From NCBI GenBank assembly GCA_002840985.1, contig PHDM01000030.1:1-43642 (forward strand): a stretch of DNA of 43,642 bases, read 5' to 3'. Positions 38,449 through 43,642 of this stretch are shown here, piece after piece; the first letter of the stretch is position 1; every line of letters starts with the position of its first letter. This DNA is from Bacteroidetes bacterium HGW-Bacteroidetes-17 (GTDB lineage Bacteria > Bacteroidota > Bacteroidia > Bacteroidales > GCA-2711565). The notes under the pieces are model-generated. The model ran no database searches, was not told the origin of the DNA, and was given only the letters and a program-made list of their open reading frames with translations. The position numbers and the translations under genes are program-made.

Positions 38449-39252
38449 ATGAAAAAAGAAGAATTTTTTAGTCAGATAGGACAATTCAAAAAACGTGTGT
38501 ACCGAAAGCTTCCATCGATTAAACATAGCATTGCTTTTGCAGATAATTTAGTTGCATTTTTGTTCCCGGTTCGTTTAGAAATCATTTGCCAGAAACCCGA
38601 AAAGGAATTTGAGCGATTAAAATTAGAATTCAACTCAATTTTAATGGCAATGGGATACAATGAGGAAAATGCGTTTGAGGTGAGCAATGATTTTATGGAA
38701 ACCATGCCTGATATTTATGCTAATCTGATAACTGATGTCAGTGCAATTTATGAAGGTGATCCGGCAGCGCGTTCAATAGAAGAAATAATTATTACATATC
38801 CGGGATTTTTAGCTACTTGTATTTATCGATTGGCACATGAACTTTACAAGTTGCAAGTTCCTGTTATGCCGAGAATATTCTCCGAATATGCGCATAGTAT
38901 TACAGGAATCGATATTCATCCCGGAGCAACGATTGGCCAATCATTTTGTATTGACCATGGAACAGGGATTGTGATTGGCGAAACTGCTGAAATTGGAAGT
39001 CATGTTAAGATTTATCAGGGTGTTACGATAGGTGCTTTAAGTATTCAAAAAAATGAAACTTCTATCAAACGACATCCAACTATCAAGGATCATGTAATCA
39101 TTTATGCCGGTGCCACTATTTTGGGTGGAAATACAACAGTGGGCGAAAATGCAATAATAGGCGGGAATGTTTGGCTGATCGAAAGTGTCGAGCCACGTTC
39201 GGTGGTAACTCACAGCCATAAAGTTCAAATCCGACAGAAAAAAAAGAATTAA
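38449..39252 (+). CDS. cysE: Serine O-acetyltransferase
   Basis: DIHPGATIGQSFCIDHGTGIVIGETAEIGSHVKIYQGVTIGA hexapeptide repeats; HPTIKDHVIIYAGATILGG. Confidence 0.93.
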   Translation: MKKEEFFSQIGQFKKRVYRKLPSIKHSIAFADNLVAFLFPVRLEIICQKPEKEFERLKLEFNSILMAMGYNEENAFEVSNDFMETMPDIYANLITDVSAIYEGDPAARSIEEIIITYPGFLATCIYRLAHELYKLQVPVMPRIFSEYAHSITGIDIHPGATIGQSFCIDHGTGIVIGETAEIGSHVKIYQGVTIGALSIQKNETSIKRHPTIKDHVIIYAGATILGGNTTVGENAIIGGNVWLIESVEPRSVVTHSHKVQIRQKKKN

Positions 39253-39285
39253 TAAAAGTTATAAATCAGTTATAAATTATAGCAT

Positions 39286-40200
39286 TTGAAAATGAAAGCC
39301 GAGAATATTTTAAAAACAATCGGACAAACACCGATTATCAGGATTAATAAAATGTTCGAACCTGAACTAAATGTATGGATAAAACTGGAACATCTGAATC
39401 CGGGTGGAAGTATTAAAGACAGAATAGCACTTGCCATGATTGAAGATGCAGAAACACGGGGTTTGCTGGATCATTCGAAGACTATTATCGAACCAACCTC
39501 AGGAAATACAGGTATTGGCTTGGCAATGGTAGCCGCAGTAAAAAGTTACGATTTGATACTGGTGATGCCTGACTCCATGTCGGTGGAGCGACGAAATATT
39601 TTAACTGCATATGGCGCAAAACTGGTGTTAACACCAAGGACAGAAGGGATGAAAGGAGCCATTAATAAAGCAATTGAGCTTTCGAAAGTGCAGCCATCGT
39701 GGATGCCAATGCAATTTGAAAATACATCAAACCCAATGGTACATTACGCGAAAACGGCCATTGAAATTTTGAAGGATTTCGATGGAAGCATTGATTTTTT
39801 GATTACTGGAGTGGGAACCGGTGGGCATATTTCCGGTATATCCAGGGCACTGAAAAAAGAAATGCCGCAAATAAAAGTCATGGCTGTTGAACCCATAGGA
39901 TCTGACGTTATTGGGGGAGGAAATCCCGGACCACATGCCATACAAGGTATTGGCGCCGGGTTTATTCCTGAGAATCTGGATTTATCGATGATAGATGGTA
40001 CAATTTCAATTAGCAAAGAAGAAGCATTTGAATTTTGCAAAAACGCGGCTAAATTGGAAGGTTTGTTAGTTGGAATTTCAACAGGTGCATCCTTGGCAGC
40101 TATTTCTAAAATGTCAACGAAGCTTAAAGATAAAACAGTTTTGACCTTATCTTATGACAGAGGTGATCGTTATTTGTCGGTTGAAGGATTGTTTAATTAA
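39286..40200 (+). CDS. cysK: Cysteine synthase A
   Basis: [25 protein letters not shown] (PLP Lys), [32 protein letters not shown]. Confidence 0.95.
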   Translation: MKMKAENILKTIGQTPIIRINKMFEPELNVWIKLEHLNPGGSIKDRIALAMIEDAETRGLLDHSKTIIEPTSGNTGIGLAMVAAVKSYDLILVMPDSMSVERRNILTAYGAKLVLTPRTEGMKGAINKAIELSKVQPSWMPMQFENTSNPMVHYAKTAIEILKDFDGSIDFLITGVGTGGHISGISRALKKEMPQIKVMAVEPIGSDVIGGGNPGPHAIQGIGAGFIPENLDLSMIDGTISISKEEAFEFCKNAAKLEGLLVGISTGASLAAISKMSTKLKDKTVLTLSYDRGDRYLSVEGLFN

Positions 40201-40263
40201 TAAAATAAAAATAGTGATTAATAAAAAAGAGGACTTTAGTTTATTAACTAAAATCCTCTTTTG

Positions 40264-40337
40264 CGGTCCGGACGGGACTCGAACCCGCGACCTCCGCCGT
40301 GACAGGGCGGCATTCTAACCAACTGAACTACCGAACC
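40264..40337 (-). tRNA. tRNA-Asp (anticodon GTC)
   Basis: Reverse complement GGTTCGGTAGTTCAGTTGGTTAGAATGCCGCCCTGTCACGGCGGAGGTCGCGGGTTCGAGTCCCGTCCGGACCG folds as a cloverleaf; loop CTGTCAC. Confidence 0.97.
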
Positions 40338-40382
40338 AATATTTGTTTTAATGAACATCTAAACATCGCTGCTTAGAGCGGG

Positions 40383-40412
40383 CAAAGATAATTCAATTTT
40401 TTGTTCCACAAA
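40383..40412 (-). promoter_or_regulatory. tRNA-Asp promoter, Bacteroidota type
   Basis: Minus strand TTTG-N18-TATCTTTG, same spacing as the rpsT promoter. Confidence 0.7.
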
Positions 40413-40480
40413 ATAAATTATCAAAAAAAATAAAATTCATTTATCCTTTCTTTAGCTATTTTTGAAATAAAAATAAAAGG

Positions 40481-41239
40481 ATGTTTAAATACGCTTTAGT
40501 TCGTAAGCCTGCTGAATCAATGATTCATGGCATAACCCGCATGGATTTAGGTAAGCCTGAATTTCAGAAGGCATTAAATCAGCACGATGAATATTGTAAG
40601 GCACTTAAAAAGTGTGGGTTAGCAATTGTCGAGATACCTGCAGAACCTAACTTTCCGGATAGTGTTTTTGTAGAAGATACTGCCATTGTCACCGAAAAAT
40701 GTGCAATAATTACTTTTCCTGGTCATGTAAACAGGAGGGGTGAAGAGCTAAGCGTTGCCTCAAAACTTGCGGAATTTAGGACATTAGAATACATTAAATA
40801 CCCCGGAACATTGGATGGTGGGGATATCATGCGCGCGGAAAATCATTTTTTTATCGGATTGTCAGATCGTACAAATAAAGAAGGGGCGGAGCAACTGATG
40901 AAACTCCTTGCAAAATATGGCCATACCTCCTCCATGATAGCGATTGATAAGATGCTTCATTTAAAAACCGGGATTAACTATGTGGGTAATCAAACCCTCG
41001 TGATGATTGACAGCTTATTGTCGATGAAAGGATTTGATGACTATAAGAAGATTTCCATTCCGGATGAAGAAAGTTATGCAGCAAATTGTTTGTTGATCAA
41101 TGATTATTTATTGGTTGCGAAAGGTTTTGAAAGTGCCAAAAAAACTTTTGTAAATGCAGGCTTTAAGATTATTGAGTTGGAAATGAGTGAATACATGAAG
41201 CTGGACGGAGGACTGAGCTGCCTTTCACTCCGATTTTAA
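40481..41239 (+). CDS. Dimethylarginine dimethylaminohydrolase-like (guanidino-group modifying superfamily)
   Basis: EPNFPDSVFVEDTAIV, GTLDGGDIM, LHLKTGINYVG (catalytic His region), LDGGLSCLSLRF (catalytic Cys). Confidence 0.9.
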   Translation: MFKYALVRKPAESMIHGITRMDLGKPEFQKALNQHDEYCKALKKCGLAIVEIPAEPNFPDSVFVEDTAIVTEKCAIITFPGHVNRRGEELSVASKLAEFRTLEYIKYPGTLDGGDIMRAENHFFIGLSDRTNKEGAEQLMKLLAKYGHTSSMIAIDKMLHLKTGINYVGNQTLVMIDSLLSMKGFDDYKKISIPDEESYAANCLLINDYLLVAKGFESAKKTFVNAGFKIIELEMSEYMKLDGGLSCLSLRF

Positions 41240-41250
41240 TCAAAAGAATT

Positions 41251-41377
41251 CCTCGAAGCTCTGCTTCGTGGTAAGAATCCAGAATTCAGAATCCAGAAAA
41301 GGGATTAAAATATCCTCAAAAAAATTCTGACTTCTGACTACTGTATTCTAGATACCTCGCAGCTCTGCCGCGTGGTA
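41251..41377. repeat. Composite element: 23-bp direct repeats flanking an inverted heptanucleotide array
   Basis: CCTCGAAGCTCTGCTTCGTGGTA (41251-41273) and CCTCGCAGCTCTGCCGCGTGGTA (41355-41377), 20/23 identical; inside, AGAATCC AGAATTC AGAATCC AGAAAAG and TTCTGAC TTCTGAC TACTGTA TTCTAGA. Confidence 0.8.
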
Positions 41378-41383
41378 GTTCAT

Positions 41384-43477
41384 TCACAGCTTGATAATAC
41401 AAGCACCTGAATTGTTCACGGTATAAAGTGGAATCCCAATTTTTTCCGCTTCCGGTATTAATTTCTGGGCAAAATAGTTTGAGTTTGAAGAATCCAAGAT
41501 GATAAGTTTTGGAGAGAAATTAGCTTGCAATTCTTCTATCGAAATTTTTGGGTTATTTGAGATAATCAAGTAATCGACCGGAATCTGGAGCTCTTTTAGA
41601 ATGTCATCATTGTCTTTGTTAATTCTTAAAAAGGTTTGATTCTGAAAGAAAAACAAATCTCCATGCTTTATTAGTTGGATTGAAGAATCTTTATTTTCAT
41701 CAAAGGACATAATTTGAGGCTGACTAATGCCCGAATACCACCAATTGGTTGTTAAGTGATAATTGATTTTCTGTTGGTCGATGATCAGCGCTGAATCCAA
41801 CATTACAAAATTCTTTTTGTCTTGTTGAAACTCAATTGCAGAATAGTCCTGAATTTTATATACAATCATTTTATGCTGCCATGATTGTTCAATATTCCGG
41901 TAGCTAAATCCAAATCCTAAAATAACAATTGAAACTAAACTTATGACAAACCACGATTTCGATTTCTGTAGAATTGCTTGTGTGATACCGATAATTAAAA
42001 GATAGATGATGAACATCATCACAAAACTCAAAACCAGGCCTTTCAAGGTTGATCCGGGTAAAGATTCAATAAAAGCAACGTATTTATTCATAAAACCAAT
42101 GATCATCTTAAAAATAAATTGAAAACAAACCGAAATCAATGGAATGGATGAAAGCAGCAAATAGAGAAATCCAATGTTGATGATAAGCGTAGCTAATAAA
42201 ATGACCACTAAATTGGTAAATAAAAAATAAACCGGGAATTGATGGAAATAATAAATCGCCAAAGGGAATGTCCCCAGCTGTGCTGCAACCGACACAATTA
42301 AGATGGAAAGTGTTTTATCGATGATACGGTTTGGATGATAAAGTTGTTTTTTAATCTGCGGATAAAGAGATACGATTCCAATCACAGCTGCATATGAAAG
42401 TTGAAAACCAACTTCCATAATCATCAATGGATTAATTAAAAGCAGTAGAAAGGCTGAGGTTGCAATGGAATTATAAATATTTCCTTTTTTACCGAATGCT
42501 TCACCTACAATAATAAAACTGAGCATGACAGTCGCCCGCAAAACAGAAGGTGAAAAACCTGTTATCAAAGCATAACTCCAAATTAAAAGAATTAGTAACA
42601 TGGTTTTTATCATTTTTTGGGTTCCCTTTTTCTTTAAAAATGATAAGATGAGGTTGAATGCTAAAAAAATAATTCCGACATGTAAACCCGATACGCAAAG
42701 TACATGCATCGCTCCTGCACCTGCATAATCCTGACGGGTTTCATCATCAAGAATTTCATCCTGTCCAAGCAGAATTGCTGCTGCTACAGCGAATTCCGAT
42801 TCTGAAAGATTTGAATCTGTTAGGGTGTTTAGAAAATGTCGCCTGATTTTTAAAGCATAATATTTTATAGGATTAGCTTGTTTATGGTCAATGATCTGCC
42901 ACGCATCTTTATTCAAGTAGGCTTGATGATTGATATTGCGGTTTTTTAAATATTTTCGATAGTTAAATTCATGTGGGTTCTGAGGTGGATTGATCCCCGA
43001 CAATCGGGTGTTGATTTGTAAATGATCGCCATAGTTTAACATTTTGGCTAAACTATCTTTAGCGAGATAAATAAGGCATTTTGCAGAAGTTGAACTTGAA
43101 TTTTTATTTATACTCTGGATAAAAACATCACCCACGATTTTTATTGATTTTGCTGATTCAGAAGGTTCTTCAGTAATCATCAAAAGATATTCCTGTTTTT
43201 GATTAGCTGAAATAGCCAGTTGGCCTTTTGATTTTTGCATTGCAGTTAAGAGCATTCCCAATACCATAAAAATGATTCCAATAAAAAACCCGGGGATCAA
43301 TCGGAACCGGTAATTTAAAAACCTGGTAAAAGGCAGTAAAAATGAGCTGACAAGTACAATGATAATAAAGAATAATACAGGATGCAGTATCTTGATATTT
43401 GTATAATAAGCGATGAATACCCCAAGGAGATAAAATAAGAGTAAACGTACGTAAGGGAATTTATGCCAGAAGATCAT
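41384..43477 (-). CDS. comEC: ComEC/Rec2 family competence protein
   Basis: DUF4131-like N-terminus; GAGAMHVLCVSGLHVGIIF; TGFSPSVLRATVMLS; LINPLMIMEVGFQLSYAAVIGI; short C-terminal region. Confidence 0.93.
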   Translation of the reverse strand: MIFWHKFPYVRLLLFYLLGVFIAYYTNIKILHPVLFFIIIVLVSSFLLPFTRFLNYRFRLIPGFFIGIIFMVLGMLLTAMQKSKGQLAISANQKQEYLLMITEEPSESAKSIKIVGDVFIQSINKNSSSTSAKCLIYLAKDSLAKMLNYGDHLQINTRLSGINPPQNPHEFNYRKYLKNRNINHQAYLNKDAWQIIDHKQANPIKYYALKIRRHFLNTLTDSNLSESEFAVAAAILLGQDEILDDETRQDYAGAGAMHVLCVSGLHVGIIFLAFNLILSFLKKKGTQKMIKTMLLILLIWSYALITGFSPSVLRATVMLSFIIVGEAFGKKGNIYNSIATSAFLLLLINPLMIMEVGFQLSYAAVIGIVSLYPQIKKQLYHPNRIIDKTLSILIVSVAAQLGTFPLAIYYFHQFPVYFLFTNLVVILLATLIINIGFLYLLLSSIPLISVCFQFIFKMIIGFMNKYVAFIESLPGSTLKGLVLSFVMMFIIYLLIIGITQAILQKSKSWFVISLVSIVILGFGFSYRNIEQSWQHKMIVYKIQDYSAIEFQQDKKNFVMLDSALIIDQQKINYHLTTNWWYSGISQPQIMSFDENKDSSIQLIKHGDLFFFQNQTFLRINKDNDDILKELQIPVDYLIISNNPKISIEELQANFSPKLIILDSSNSNYFAQKLIPEAEKIGIPLYTVNNSGACIIKL

Positions 43478-43534
43478 AAAAAGAAAAACTTACTTTTCTT
43501 TTTATTCCGTTTTTACGATTTTGTCCAGTAAAAA

Positions 43535-43642
43535 TTATTGTAAGTGCGTGAATATATTAAGCGCAGCCCTTCCGGAAGCACCTTCTTCGCCCAATCGTTT
43601 TTTGAGCTTGATAAAATCAAGTTGCATTTTATCGCGATATTG
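43535..43642 (-). CDS. Probable lipid-A-disaccharide synthase, C-terminal end only
   Basis: Minus strand reads QYRDKMQLDFIKLKKRLGEEGASGRAALNIFTHLQ*; the LGxxGAS..AA..I ending resembles LpxB C-termini. Confidence 0.5.
   Translation of the reverse strand, partial: QYRDKMQLDFIKLKKRLGEEGASGRAALNIFTHLQ

Overview
Chromosomal window from a Bacteroidota (Bacteroidales/Marinilabiliales-like) genome, mostly housekeeping genes. In order: CoA-transferase A (5'-truncated) and B, class III aminotransferase and thiolase; a large FtsX-type permease; S9 peptidase; acyltransferase; dnaX; polysaccharide deacetylase-like and FemAB/GNAT-like genes; a uracil phosphoribosyltransferase::MacB-type permease chimeric ORF; a T9SS plug (DUF5103-like) protein; nqrABCDEF-apbE plus a small Cys-rich membrane protein; TrmH-family methyltransferase; rplI-rpsR-rpsF; radC; rpsT; two large FtsX permeases divergent from a sigma-54 activator/histidine kinase pair; an ankyrin-PD40 exported protein; cysE-cysK; tRNA-Asp; a DDAH-like enzyme; ComEC; and a probable lpxB 3' end. 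No phage, IS element or CRISPR was recognised. Best leads: (1) the in-frame upp::macB-permease fusion, which removes the UPRT C-terminal GDAGD motif; (2) degenerate arrays with an exact 7-nt period at four intergenic loci, three arranged as inverted arms; (3) a sigma-54 circuit with recognisable -24/-12 promoters in front of the FtsX permease genes; (4) a possible NqrM-like protein beside nqr-apbE; (5) a cassette consistent with beta-amino acid breakdown via a 3-oxoacid. All assignments are by eye; no database search was run.
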